From Brachyhypopomus gauderio (Eukaryota; Chordata; Actinopteri; Gymnotiformes; Hypopomidae), in the NCBI RefSeq assembly GCF_052324685.1, contig NC_135225.1, positions 8,294,915 through 8,358,914 of the forward strand: a stretch of DNA of 64,000 nucleotides, given 5' to 3'. Each line of letters starts with the position of its first letter. Within the stretch, counting starts at the first letter, position 1. Shown one piece after another: positions 32,701 to 47,589 of this stretch. The notes beneath the pieces were generated by a model. It was not told the DNA's origin, searched no databases, and worked only from the letters and a program-made list of their open reading frames with translations. The position numbers and the translations under genes were made by a program.

Positions 32701-33498
32701 GCTCTTACTAACTTCATAATGTGAATTTTCATTTCTAGTCATGGTAATATAGCTTAATTAAAAAGCCCTCGATGTACTACATTCTACATTAAATCAGTGC
32801 AAGATATTTATCCTCAGAAAAAGATTAACGGTTGCAGTTGCCCAGAGAACCTAGAATATTTACATAATGTTAATCATAGACGCTTCTATGTGACATAGAG
32901 CTTACAAAATAATCCTCATTGCCTCTAAATCTGGGTCATTAACCCTAGATAAACCTAAATCACTGAGAGAGGTGACACACTGAATCTGAATGGAATAACA
33001 ATGCCTAGAATGCTCCATGACTCTAGCCATCCATAGGTAATTAAGAAAGCTTAGTATAAGCATGCTTTCTTTCATACTTTTCCACTTTTTTGTCTTGTTT
33101 CTATTTGATTTCCTATTTTTTTACCATTCTGAAACCAGCTCTACAGTGCTATAAACATACAACACTTTTGGAGCAGTGAGAATCCTTTGGCACTTCTGTA
33201 CCGTGGAGTGTTTATAATTACACAAGATCCCTGAAAAATAATCTGCATAAAAAAGCTACAGTGTGATTTTCAAGAACATCCAACACAATACTTTGCTGAC
33301 TCTGCAACCATTCGACTCAACCTTCAAAAATGTGAGGCTGTGAATAAGAAAAAGAAGAACATGAGGGAATGTGTGTGGTGGGGACATCTTTTGTAAGAGC
33401 AAAGGCCTGGAGGCTTTCACTGTCAGAGCATTACAAGACACAGGTGGGTTCGGTCACCTGTAAAAAGTCCCCTCAGGAATCTGCTGAAGTATGCTGGT
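29785..33498 (-). other. Probable long 3' UTR of lgalsl
   Basis: No coding sequence, transposon or microsatellite is seen in these 3.7 kb after the lgalsl stop. An AATAAA signal on the minus strand at 29785-29790 is followed by no further gene before echs1, so the stretch fits a long AU-rich 3' UTR, but earlier AATAAA hexamers (for example near 31850) could end the transcript sooner. A threefold repeat of about 20 bases beginning GTTTAGACAGCTTC lies at 30830-30885. Confidence 0.4.
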
Positions 33499-36456
<2,958 letters not shown>

Positions 36457-36660
36457 CTTGTGCAGAATACCATAGGATGCTTAGGCAGCCGAAAGGCGGT
36501 CCAGCCCAGGAATCTGTCAGCTTCGTGGCACTGGGTGACAGGCGACTATTACAATGTGACCAAGTAGGAGAGAAATTAGCCTGCAAGTCGCATCCTTGTG
36601 AGAAACAACAAAAAGCCAAGTCTGATCCACCTCGCCTGGACGGTTAATATGAAGATGCGT
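36457..36660 (-). promoter_or_regulatory. lgalsl promoter region
   Basis: GC-richer sequence directly upstream of the TISU-type start, without a TATA box. A TISU start implies that transcription begins only a few tens of bases before the ATG. Confidence 0.4.
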
Positions 36661-37358
36661 GCGATGAGGATGGTCTTTAACCTACCGCATGCTTAAACCT
36701 AATCTGGGCAAGTTTCACCGCCCCTTTACCTAATTACCCTCATTTCGAAATATGCGTTTGCTAGCACAAATATGCGTGCGTAATAGTTTAGAGGGGTTGT
36801 CTATTTATATTTAAACGTTAGATTTGGATTGATTTTACAGTAGACTATAGACTATAATGAATTATATACATGTTAAAATACCACTATCCTGTTGAAAGTG
36901 TGTAGGAAATTGTTCAGAATAGTCAAAATAACAAGTGACTTCTAAAACATGAACGCAGTTGATGTGAGCTGGACATACAGAAACAGAAGAGAGACGCAAA
37001 TGCCCTGAAGTGGGTTTATAAAGTGGGTTTATAGAACCGAGCTGCGTGGCTCACACACCTTAACTCTGAAGTGATGTGGGTCACGTGAGTTTATAACAAA
37101 AAAATATTATAAAATGTTTTCTAACTAAAAGTACAGTAATTAATTGCAGTAATTCACGTTTTTCTCATGTAGCCTATGTTTAGATAAAGGAAAGAAAATA
37201 TACAAGACCACTAGTGATCTTTATGAGAAACTGTTTTATTCTGAACCAACATCATATAGGGCATCTGAAAACATCCGAAGTAGATTACACTTGATATATT
37301 CAGTAATTAGGTAGAGGAACCTATATTCAAATGAATGCATTTCACACATTAATAATAA
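36661..37358. other. Intergenic sequence upstream of lgalsl
   Basis: AT-rich DNA with no gene seen. A 15-base tandem duplication (AGTGGGTTTATA type) lies at about 37010-37035. Confidence 0.5.
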
Positions 37359-37629
37359 CCCAGCAGGCATTTCAACGTTGAATCGACGTTGAATCGACGT
37401 CGAATTTGATGGTTGAATCAACGTTGGATTATGTGTCGATTTTGAAAGGTGATTCAACGTTGATAAGCCAACGTCGTTTCAACGTCATACATTCAACCTT
37501 GAATAAACCATAAAATTCACGTTCATGATGTTCAAAATTGCATGGGAGAGAGGAAAAAAACAACTGTAGGCATATGCCACAATGAAAAAAGAACAATTTT
37601 ATTTATTTTTTTATTCTCTCTGTAAAATT

Positions 37630-37740
37630 AATCTCGGAGAACCACCACACAACCTCAGTCACGGCGTCTGGGAATCGAACCCACGACCCTCCGGTCTCAA
37701 GACCAGTTCCCTAACCGCCAGGCCACGACTGCCCTGCCCT
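37630..37740 (-). mobile_element. tRNA-derived SINE fragment
   Basis: The minus strand shows a Pol III B box GGGTTCGATTCCC (37682-37670) and an A-box-like TGGCCTGGCGG upstream of it, within a tRNA-like head. The head shares the segment around the B box with the SINE at 13452-13700. It lies inside the inverted-repeat element, so it inserted later or was captured by it. Confidence 0.7.
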
Positions 37741-37882
37741 AAACCTGTTGATTTGTCATTGCGAAGTTTTGTTTCTGCCTCAAAACATTTCAAACTGTTT
37801 CATTGCTTGATGTTGTCTTCCTGGTTAATACCTGCCTGTTTTTGACGACGTTTTTGGACGAATTAATAAATAAATAAAAATT

Positions 37883-37929
37883 ATATTATTATTATTATTA
37901 TTATTACTACTACTACTACTAATAATAAT
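37883..37929 (+). repeat. (ATT)n/(ACT)n microsatellite
   Basis: A run of ATT units passing into ACT and then AAT units, located just after the SINE head where a SINE tail would be expected to degenerate into simple repeat. Confidence 0.9.
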
Positions 37930-38244
37930 TAATACCTCTTTCATAACCCTCAGCCAATGCCAAAGAGATGTTTGTACTTTTTTTATTGTATGTGTTTTTT
38001 GAACTTGAAATGGTAATACAAAGGCATGTTGAAGATATTACGTTGATTCACCGTTAATAGTTCAACGTTTGCGCAACCATTTAATATTCAACGTTGATTC
38101 ACCGTTAATAGTTCAACGTTTGCGCAACCATTTAACATTAAACGTTGATTCAACGTTGTTTCAACGTTGAAACAACAACGGACAGTATTTCAACTATATT
38201 TCAACCACATTTCAACGTTGAAGGTCGGTCGTGTGCCAGCTGGG

Positions 38245-40780
38245 AAGAATTATATACCATCACAAATCGTAAGTTACGTGCTTGCTGAGTACATTTTCTT
38301 TCATGTGTAACTCAATTATTGTATCTGCTGTAGCCTAATTGCAATTCTGGTTAGCTCTCATATAGTATTGACATTGTTAAATAAATACGTATTTTGTGTT
38401 TTGACACGCATTTTTATGTTCCAAATATTTTTAATCTATTCATGGTTATTTTGAATCTAATCATGGTATGTGGACTTTTATTGTCATGTAAATATTTTAA
38501 TTTGCATGCAGTGTAGATAATAATGCATACAAGTAAGGTTTAGCAGCCCTATTCAACTGCGCTCCAACTGGCAGATAAAAAAAAGACAGTAATAAACAAT
38601 AATCTTTTGAAACACTTGGGGGCAGTCTTGTGCAGTAAACCAGTATACCGTCGCACTATGCTCTTTATTAGTACACTTTATATAGGTCAGTAGAAGATAG
38701 GGAGATTTCCTTACTTATTGGGGTCTATATGGCTTAGTGGAATCATTATTTGGTCCCAGAATCACAATGTTTTAATTGCTTTCCTCAACTGATAATGGTG
38801 TTGAAATTCCCTCTACACTGTTCGTCTAATCTTCTTCCACATTTATTTCATATGAAAAATATAATTGTATCCAGAATGCCATCTTTAGGTCCTTGCAATA
38901 ATCTATCTGTGTACTTCAAGCTAGCATTCCTCTATTGAACATATTCACTTATCTGGCTCGGCCATAATCAAGTACACTTCACCTGAGAGTTCAGTGAAAG
39001 CCGTGTGTGTACAACTGGTGTTCATGCCTTAGTGTCGGCGAACGGCAGCGCGCACTGTGACCCAGTCCTCTCATAAGTGTATTTGAGCATGCAAATTTAA
39101 TAAGTGTTTATTTAGCAGGGCCAGGCTGTAATTAGGTTAATGCTGCAGCCGTGTGGCCCTTCTCTCCTGCTGCTCCATTCTCCTCACCTGCTCAGGCGGA
39201 AAGCCCTGCAGACAGGCCGGGCAGTGGGCAGAGCACTGGACCGCCATGCCCACCTGGGCCTATTGGGCAGCTTGTCTGCTCGGGCTGTCTCGCGTGCTGC
39301 CAGCGACCGGCACTTCAACCGACACCAACTGTCAGCAACCAACAAGTCTCTCCTGAAGAAATAAAGTCTCTTGTGAGGAAATTAGTCTTGTTTGAAGAAA
39401 TACGGCTCTTCCGAAGAAGTATGGCTCTTGTGATTGCCTTATGTTTTTCTTTTTTTTTAAGTCTATTGGCGTTGTTTAAATGAAAATGTAAAGAAAGGAA
39501 TAAGGAATTTTATGAATTCTGGACATCTGGACAGGTGGACTGAGCAGAGGGTTGTGTCTGAAATTGTGCTTTTGTCTAATTCTGACTTTCTGAAGAGGAT
39601 TTTAGTTTTTACTATCATATAATTATCATGATATTTTGGTGTATCTCTGTCTACCCCCCCCCTCCCCTCTCTGTCCCTTGCTGTTTGTGTGTTTTCTGAA
39701 TGTCACACTCCCACACACTTCCTCACACCCACTGCTTCCATGCTGCAGCTGTGTGTGGTCTGCCTCTTACTTCCTGTTCTGGCTCCTCACTATGGGCCTT
39801 TCCCCTCGACACCAGCACACTGGAAATCACATGAACATGTTCGTATACAATCACACGTATTCACTCTTACACCTCTTTTTAAATGTGGAGACGCACTCTG
39901 CTTTATTCTGTTGGCGTGATTATGGATTATCAAGTACGATCAGGCTGAATGTGCTGGATATCATTACATTTGTTCACAACTATCAGGAATACTTTCTCTC
40001 CCACAAGTTGGTTCACAGGCTATTTTAGCTGTATTTTTGGAAGTACAGATGAAGTACAGATGGAAGTGTATCCATTTTTAAACTAATGGGATTTTTTCTT
40101 TGTGCTTTTTCTTTAAGCTATTTATGTAGTATACTCCCATATCCATGGGGCACATCAGCTTAAAATATTACTAGACACTAAATACTCACGCGGATTCTTT
40201 CTTCAACACCCTCACTTCCTCCTCTCCTCCAAAGTCTTACATTAAATTCAGCTGTCTCAGTATCCATCCTCTATTCACATGGTTCATCCCTCCTTCAGAT
40301 GTTCACTTTCCCCATGTTTTGGCTGCTCCTTAGTATGGCTGCTGAGAAGCACTTTGTGTCCTTCATAATCATTAACTCCCAGAGACCTTTGCCACTGACA
40401 CGTGTCTACAAAACCTCACAACCAAGTGTATTGTCATCAAACCTTTTATTTGGGACAAATGAATAAGCATCTGTGAAATTTTAATTGACCAAATTTTAAT
40501 AAGAAAATATCTTTGCTTCTAGAGGTCTTTATGTATCTGTTATTGTTTAAAGACAAACCAGTGTCCTTGTCATTATTATGTATTATTTTTAACCACATTT
40601 ATATAACAATAAATTAGCAAATTACTATTAACATTGTTGAAGCATCATAATCTTTTGTGAATGTGTATAAGGCCGTGTGAGTCGTTTAAATGAATATCAT
40701 TTGTATCACAACACATTTCACAATGCCAAAAAAGTGACAACAACTCAGAAATCTGGCATCACTAGCTAAACATGTTCCAC
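38245..40780. other. Intergenic sequence
   Basis: Mostly AT-rich with no gene recognised. A GC-rich island at 39120-39370 stands out and is listed separately; short open frames through it have no recognisable product. Confidence 0.5.
39120..39370. other. GC-rich island, candidate conserved non-coding element
   Basis: About 250 bases of high GC content in an AT-rich region, beginning just after ATGCAAATTTAAT (an octamer-like word at 39090). Several overlapping frames are open because stop codons are rare in GC-rich DNA; none shows a known domain. Confidence 0.3.
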
Positions 40781-41110
40781 GGAGGGTGGGGATCGGGGAG
40801 ATGTGGGGGCCCCTACACCATGCGATTCACATTCCAACCGGTGGGGGCAGTGCTGCGCTGACGTAGGTGTTATATAAACATGTGTGGCCGCATGTGTGTC
40901 TGCCGAGCTGGGCTTGTGGTTGGCGGAGAGAAGGCGTGGCTCCGTTCCCTCCACAGCCAGAGCAGAACAGGATCATTCAGATGTCCGCACAAAGCCAACC
41001 TGACAGGGAGAGGGGGAGGGAAAGGGGGGGAGCAGAGTGCAACCCTGCTGCAATCTCCCATTCTCTTTCTCCCTGCATTTCCACAGAAACAAGGGAGGCT
41101 GTATATGTTC
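40781..41110 (+). promoter_or_regulatory. Possible promoter-like island with TATATAAA
   Basis: A GC-richer segment with TATATAAA at 40871-40878 preceded by GACGTAG. The arrangement would suit a plus-strand start near 40900, but no coding exon follows that I can identify, so this could be a non-coding transcript promoter, an enhancer, or chance. Confidence 0.2.
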
Positions 41111-42660
41111 TCTGTGAACTGAGCAGAATCCAATTATAAATGCAGCTGCTTAAGCAGTTTGTCTCTCCAGCTATGTTAACTGTTATAATAGCTGAATAGG
41201 ACAGTGTGTTATTTTGCCCCACTAGTTGGAATATATACAGAATAGCTAAATTACCACCATGCTGCTTGTTCTCTGTTCCCAATAATATACAGAACATACT
41301 ATTCACAGAGAGCAAAAAAGAGAGGCAACAGTTAATCTTCTGGACAGGTGTGTCAACTTAACTGTCAATGTCCTTGGTCAGAGTTGTAGAAAGACCAAAA
41401 GAAGCAGCAGTCATTGTGAGGTACTCTGACCTCAGTGCAATGAAGTAATCATGAAGCATTGTAGTCACGGTACATTATACTGGGCTGATTAAAGAGGTTA
41501 GATTTAACTTTTGTATAGATTAGCCAGGCGTTTTATAAAAATATCCATACAAATATGAAAAGGAATCTCATATCATGTGCATCTCTGGCAGAGTAAGGAC
41601 CCCCACTAGAACAGACTAAACCCCATTGCATTCTTGTACTTCTAGACTCATTTGACTTGATAAAGATCTGCAAAGTCTGAAACCTGTTGTCCTTTTTCAG
41701 GTATGTTTCAATCCCAGAGCTGTTTTCATACAAGTTCATTTCTGTGATCAGTTATTGGAAACATCTATGAGGTGTGATCCAAAAAATAATAATACTGGTC
41801 ATTGTGTTTGGAATACATACATGTAGCTATGCAGATATGCATTTAAGCAGAGGGTTGCAGCACTGCAATGGATAAATTATTTACTTTAAGTAACTTTTTT
41901 GTGCATTGATATTACTATATACATTCTGCAAACATGATTAATACAATTACATTTTACATGTTATTGTTAGTTTTGCCACAGCTCTCATCTCCAATTTTCT
42001 TTTTTGTAAAACACTGAACTTAACGCCAATGCCTAGGGTTTGGTGTAGGTTTGTATACCACTTTCAATAAAATTATGCAAATATTTTACTGTCAAATAAC
42101 AATAATTTCTAAATGGGGTTTATAAAAATAGATAATGCCGTGTAAAGTATCATGCACATAAAAACAGCTTAAGGGATCTTTGTGGTGGGCACGGGCAGCC
42201 AGAGTTGCTGAATGAGTGATTCAACCGTTCCATGGAGTCTAAACAGTGCGTAAGAGGAAAGTCATCCACCCTGACCTGAGAGCAAGCGGGCCATGCTCCG
42301 GCCTGGCCGCCAGGTTTCACTGCCTCGCACGCAGACGCGAGAGGCACAGCCACACGCTTGGACCTAAAAGTGTCTCTGGCCTCCACAGCTGTGTGGCCCC
42401 GATGCTGAAAATAGACTCCAGCTAAGCATGGACGCAAAATGGGGGCAACTGTTGATGCAGAGAAATGCTCCATGTTTGTTTCGAGTCACGGAGGGAGAAG
42501 TGTAGTGAGCAGGACAGTCCCGCCTCCGTGACTGAGCGGGAGAGGAGGCACTACTGCAGGAGAGATTAACCTGTTGATTACCCAGTGGTAGTACACATGG
42601 TGAAGAATACATCAGGTTATCTAGGTCATTACCCCTGCTAGTGAACTCTTGTAAATAAAA
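41111..42660. other. Intergenic sequence downstream of sertad2
   Basis: No gene seen. AT-rich from 41110 to 42170; a GC-rich island at 42170-42560 has the look of a conserved non-coding element and contains no convincing exon. Confidence 0.5.
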
Positions 42661-42673
42661 AAAGACAAATACA

Positions 42674-42693
42674 TTTATTTTGAATAGTTTATT
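42674..42693 (-). terminator. Paired candidate distal poly(A) signals of sertad2
   Basis: Two minus-strand AATAAA hexamers at 42674-42679 and 42688-42693. They would give a 3' UTR of about 2.7 kb, in keeping with the long 3' UTR of vertebrate SERTAD2. A proximal AATAAA at 45384-45389, 30-odd bases after the stop, could give a very short form. Confidence 0.4.
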
Positions 42694-42910
42694 GTATGAT
42701 ATAAAACTACAAAAGTAAGACTGTTTTTAATTCATAGACACCTGTCCATATTTTATATATATTCTACAGTCCACACCTTGATGCAAATACAGTGATCATT
42801 AATTGATGGGTTCATTTTTCTCAAAATGAATATGTTGGTAATTGCATAGAAAAAGGCACAGCTCCAAGGTCTGTGAAAAATACAGCCTCTCTTACTGAGC
42901 AGAAAAGCCT

Positions 42911-42979
<69 letters not shown>

Positions 42980-45420
42980 ACATACACACATACACGCACT
43001 CCACATTAGCTCCTGGTGGTCTCTCTCAAAATTACTTTTACTTCCCCGAAATAGGTGGCCTGTGTCATGGACTGAAGACAGGGACTGCCCCGTGTCCAAC
43101 TAACAGTAACCAGAATCAAATAGAATTCAGTTCTGCTCTTCGTACATTTTGGCATTGAGAGTTATTAATAGACGTTCCTAAAAATAAGCTTTGGAGTCTG
43201 AACCTCTGAAGTTTGAAGAGAATAAAGTATTGCTTCACAAACTTTTCCTTTGCACACAAACTGAAATACGTAGACATTAAATACTCATATTTAAATAAGG
43301 GTAGGGAGTGCAGACATAGAAACCGCCACAAACACCACCCCGAAATAATAATAGAGGAAACAAACAAAATAATGCATTTTCAAAACAGAAAAAAATGGCT
43401 TCCAACCCAATTCATTAAGCATGATACATTCCTATAAGCAGAGTACATTCCTACCATACATTCTGTACATATTACAATTCAGATGGTAGCTTCACATCAA
43501 AATAAATATATTTACACAGGAAATAAAGAATAAATAATTTAAAACAAAAACAATCACTCCAAATCCAAACAACTTAAAATAATCAGTAATTATAATAATG
43601 AAAGTATAGCATTGCCCGCTGGGCTCTCACACTCAAGCTCATTGTTCTGTATCCTCTCTAGCACTCTTGGGCATCACCTGTTCAAACTGTTACTCCCACT
43701 GAAGGCTTCTCTGTAATAAGTAAATTAAAATTCCACACCTGAAATGGTCACACCTGAATAAGAACCAGTATTACAGTTCACTGTTTGACAATGCCTATGT
43801 GTTTCTATGCTATGAAGCCAGAATGTACTTGAAATGTACTTGAAGTCTGTGATAGGAGATGATGTTTTACACTAAGTCCTCGGCCCTCCCCCGAGAGAAC
43901 CGTTCTACAACTCTAAGCAGCTGATGTGAATAATGGTCCCTTTTCACATGACACGATAAGTCAGAACTGAACTGAAAACACAAAGTTCGAAGCCCCCTGC
44001 AATCCAGTTTGATTAAAATCAGTGGTTTGTAGCAAGTTTCAGAGCTAAAGGCAAATCTTGCCATTTGCTGCATACAGGCCTACAACTTTTTAAATGTGGA
44101 ATAAGGGATGGCAATGTTTAAAAATCTAAGTGAGAAACATCTACTGTAATAATTTAAAGCTGGTCAGTATACCAACCGTTTCATATGCATAACTGAAATT
44201 CTAAATCTCCAGTGCTCTTGCCCTTAAAACTCTTTGTGACCATATTTACTGGCCAAAAAACCAAGAAGAGAAATCCCAGCTGAGAGATAACAGGGAGACA
44301 AGGAATGAGCAAATGACAATCAGTAAAACTCAATCAAACAATGGTATAAATAAGGTCAATAAACCAACACACTTAAAATTCAGCAACTGGCTTTTGTACA
44401 GGTGTGATGCGATCCTGCATGCAATAATATGTATACCGTACCGTTGGAGAGTGGAGGATGAAAATGTCTGAAAAATGACCAAGTTGATAAAAAAAATGTC
44501 AGGCTGCTTATAACAAGAAAGGATGAGCAGGCACGTGCAGGTTCACTTCCTGAACATCAGCGTAGTGTACTTAAATGAAAAATGCATTTAGTAACAATAC
44601 AAGCACTATAAATCCAGTCATAAAAGAATGGAGAAGTTATTGGCATGGGCATAGCGTAAAGGGATTTTGCCTTGACTCGATTATTTCCTACTCAGGATAA
44701 GGACTCCGTTTCACATAAAAATAACTATACAACAAATGTGCATCATTATAATGTGTGCGTATTGCCTGAAGTCACCAATTTGGAATTTGGTTGAAGGTTA
44801 ATCCAAAATCCTCACGACATACCAGAGTTCATAAAAGACATAAATAAGCCAGTAAGTGTAAAGCATGTACATTTCATACTAGAGTTTAGAAAGTGGGAGT
44901 TCAGTCAGGACATTAAAGTTAGAGCCGACAGCTTTAAATATCGCTCAACCAGCTTTGAGCTTTAGAACAATAACACTAAAGAAGCCCATAAATCCAGGTT
45001 CCTCTTTTTAAATTGTTGTGCTTAGTGAAAATGAAAGTAACACAAAAATAGGGCCCAGTGGAGCACGATCTTGCACCTGTATGCTGAGGAGGGGAAAGAG
45101 CTGCTACTCCTTCTCTGCGTAAGAACAAGAGACAGTAATAAAAGGACTTTGCCGAGTGGTCATTTTTCGATGAAGGCACTCAAATCTGACAGAAGCCAAG
45201 TGTTGTTCCTTCATGTTCATTTTTGGAAAGGCAAGCACAGTGCATGCACAGTGTTGAGAAGTAGTACTGGGTGACATCACCATTGATTATTACAACTGCC
45301 TTGTCTTAAAAATAAAAACTGTACAAAACATCCACAGAGTTTTCAGTTTTTACATTTTTGTATCTAAAAAAAACTTTCTTTGATTTATTTTTGCGTCTCC
45401 TCCTTTCTGTCCATACCTGG
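42694..45420 (-). other. Probable 3' UTR of sertad2
   Basis: No coding potential is seen in these 2.7 kb downstream of the sertad2 stop. The stretch is AT-rich and contains one CA microsatellite at 42917-42996. Its assignment rests on position, on the paired poly(A) signals at its far end, and on the known long 3' UTR of the human gene. Confidence 0.45.
42917..42996 (+). repeat. (CA)n microsatellite
   Basis: About 58 bases of pure CA followed by interrupted CACATA units. In the sertad2 transcript orientation it reads as GU repeat. Confidence 0.95.
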
Positions 45421-46587
45421 TCATGATCCTACCAGGACCTCCATGATGTGGTCCAGTTCGGTGAGGTCCATTTTAAAAGGCTGGTTGGAGCCAACGGCGG
45501 GGGCAGACCCGCTGTAAGGGGACAGGGTCTTGAGGAGGTCATCGGCCGTCACCACAGGTGCCAGTTTGGAGGGGGAAGCACCTGCAGCAGAGGTGCAGGG
45601 GTCGAAATCATACATGGAGGTGTCAATGTCAGCGAAGAGGATATCATCCAAGGCCAGGTCTGTGAGGAAGCCTGAGGAAGAGGAGGAGGGTGAAGTGTTC
45701 ATGTCCAGGCCGGTGGGAGAAAGACTCTCCATTAGTCTGGGCTCGGTGGTCACCATCGCCACTGTTGGGCGCTCCATGGGCAGCGAGCTCGACCCCTCCA
45801 GCTTTGGGCTGCAGGACTTTGGGCTGCAGTCTTTGGAGTCAGAGGCTCCAGCGGGATGGCTGGTGGCTGGAGCCAGCTGGAGAGGCAGGTGTAGGGCGGC
45901 CGTGAGTGTGGGGGGGGAGGTAGTAGTGGGCCCCACTGCCGTAGCTGCCGCCACTGACGGGCAGAGTTCCTCAATCTCATCCAGGGCAGAAGAGAAGCTG
46001 TCTCCGGCCGCGGGGCCCGAGAGCCTGGCAGAGCCGTTCTGGAGAGACAAGGGTGAGAGCGGAGAGGGCGAGGTGCAAAACGCAGCGGTGTCCTCCTCCA
46101 GTAAGGACGCCGGAGTCAGGCAAGTGTCCAGGGACGTGGGGCTGGCCAGGGCCGACGGTGGGGGCGGCGACGGTGGGGTGGGGGCGGCAGGCGGCGGTGT
46201 GGGGGGCTGTGGGGAGGGTGGCGTCGTGGCCACCACGGAGAGCACGCCAAAGGCGGGCTGCGCTTCCCGGAAGCTCTCGTCCACGGGGTCGTCGGCAGGA
46301 GGCGAGGGGGGGAAGAGGAGCGGCCGCAGGCTGCCCTCCTGCTTCAGCTCCTCCTGGATCCGCCGCAGCATGTTGTTAATGAGCACGCGCTTCTCCAGGC
46401 TGGGCTCGGAGAGGGCCCGCTGGTTGTACAGCTTCATCAGAGAGATGTTGAAGATGGTCTGCCTCTGCAGCGTGTAGGACACCTTGGAGAGGCCGTCGGA
46501 CGCGCCTCCAGCCCCCGCCGCCAGCGCTTTGCCTTCCAAGCCCTCGTCATCCTCATCCAGCTTCCGCTTTGCTCCTTTACCCAACAT
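45421..46587 (-). CDS. sertad2: SERTA domain-containing protein 2 (TRIP-Br2), single coding exon, 388 aa
   Basis: An uninterrupted frame beginning MLGKGAKRKLDED at 46587, the usual start of SERTAD2. The longer frame back to 46734 is not used because an acceptor (CGATACAG at 46592) sits just before this ATG. The SERTA domain covers about residues 38-85 (YTLQRQTIFNISLMKLYN, then VLINNMLRRIQEELKQEG). A proline/serine-rich linker follows, with a conserved SSALDEIEELCP block at about 199-210. The C-terminal part has the acidic activation segment GFLTDLALDDILFADIDTS (306-324) and the end FKMDLTELDHIMEVLVGS (371-388), where the family carries its nuclear export and cofactor-binding motifs. The protein is a nuclear coregulator of E2F1/DP1 and of lipid-metabolism genes. 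It is longer than human SERTAD2 (314 aa), the extra length being low-complexity Pro/Ala/Ser sequence. Confidence 0.96.
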   Translation of the reverse strand: MLGKGAKRKLDEDDEGLEGKALAAGAGGASDGLSKVSYTLQRQTIFNISLMKLYNQRALSEPSLEKRVLINNMLRRIQEELKQEGSLRPLLFPPSPPADDPVDESFREAQPAFGVLSVVATTPPSPQPPTPPPAAPTPPSPPPPSALASPTSLDTCLTPASLLEEDTAAFCTSPSPLSPLSLQNGSARLSGPAAGDSFSSALDEIEELCPSVAAATAVGPTTTSPPTLTAALHLPLQLAPATSHPAGASDSKDCSPKSCSPKLEGSSSLPMERPTVAMVTTEPRLMESLSPTGLDMNTSPSSSSSGFLTDLALDDILFADIDTSMYDFDPCTSAAGASPSKLAPVVTADDLLKTLSPYSGSAPAVGSNQPFKMDLTELDHIMEVLVGS

Positions 46588-47589
46588 ATATCTGTATCGG
46601 TCAGAGAGTGAGAGAACGAGAGAGTGTGAGAAAGAGTGAATAAACATCATACGCCGGGCCAAAATCTTTCCTTGGTACACGAAATGTTCATGTAAACATT
46701 TCCTTAAGGTTCTAGTGAAGGCAAAGTCTAACACAGACTTTAAAATGTGTATAAAACATACACATTTCTATAATAAAGATGTTAAAGGTAACAGTGACTT
46801 GTAAAATATGGTTGATCAAAATCAAGACGATAAATCCACAAAAAGCCAACTCAAAGACCAAATACCACAAAGTACAAAAAGGCTCCTTCTGCAGGAACCA
46901 TATAGTGTTTAGTTGATGAGATGGTATGTTAAAACTTGTTAGGCACGTAAACTAAAGTCGTCATAAATAAAGGCAGATAAACATTACGAACGGGCACATG
47001 GCATGTCGGACAAAATACACGACCAACGAAACAGACAGCCAACCCAAACAGCAGTTGGTTTGAGCATCAACAAGTTGACTTGGGTTAAAAATAAAAGACC
47101 GTTTCTGTTACCAGATTGTAGCTTTGTTGCCATGACATTGGCCCGCAAGCTGTCATCATATTAGCATTCTGAGCTTCCACTGGGGCGAGAGTCACTACAA
47201 TCTCTGTGCAGCCGCCGCAGAGAAGAAAGAGCACACGACGACTCGCGTTACAACTGTGCCAAACAGATAAGGTAACACAACACTGAGACAAAGCTCTGCG
47301 CCATCCAGCACCTGGGAAAGCACAAACACTTCAGTCTGCTCAATCACTGCAAACGTTATCGCCATATATGAAGATCCGCTCTCTCAATGATGTGTAAAAG
47401 AGAAGCATGTCACAGAGGGAGGCGGGCGGAGAAGTGGCGGTGGACGATGGAGGAGTGATTTCAGGAATCCTGCTCTGACTGCTCCTTCCTGAGCCCTGCT
47501 GCTAAAAGGAGGGAGGCAAATGTGTGTCAGACTTTCAGTAAGGGCTCACGGTATGTGTCATACGAAATCGCAACCTTCAGGGACGGCAC

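Larger units (their letters stand above)
37359..38244. mobile_element. Non-autonomous DNA transposon-like element with inverted ends, enclosing a SINE
   Basis: The left end begins CCCAGCAGGCA and runs into TTCAACGTTGAA at 37371-37382. The right end, read on the minus strand from 38244, begins CCCAGCTGGCA and runs into the same TTCAACGTTGAA. Both ends are built of many copies of the word AACGTTGA. Near the right end a 51-bp unit is repeated in tandem (38040-38090 and 38091-38141). No transposase frame is present. The flanks (AATAATAA left, AAGAATTA right) give no clear target-site duplication, so the superfamily is not assigned. About 886 bp in all, including an internal SINE at 37630-37740 and an ATT/ACT microsatellite. 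Confidence 0.65.

Noticed and set aside
39140..39483. Frames of 67-110 codons on the plus strand
   Set aside because: Three overlapping frames are open at once in a GC-rich island; none has a recognisable product.
45530..46477. 315-codon plus-strand frame
   Set aside because: Antisense shadow of the GC-rich sertad2 coding exon; the minus-strand protein is clearly homologous to SERTAD2.
46588..46734. 49-codon N-terminal extension of sertad2
   Set aside because: An acceptor-like CAG lies between it and the family's conserved MLGKG start, and its sequence matches nothing in SERTAD2, so it is read as intron.
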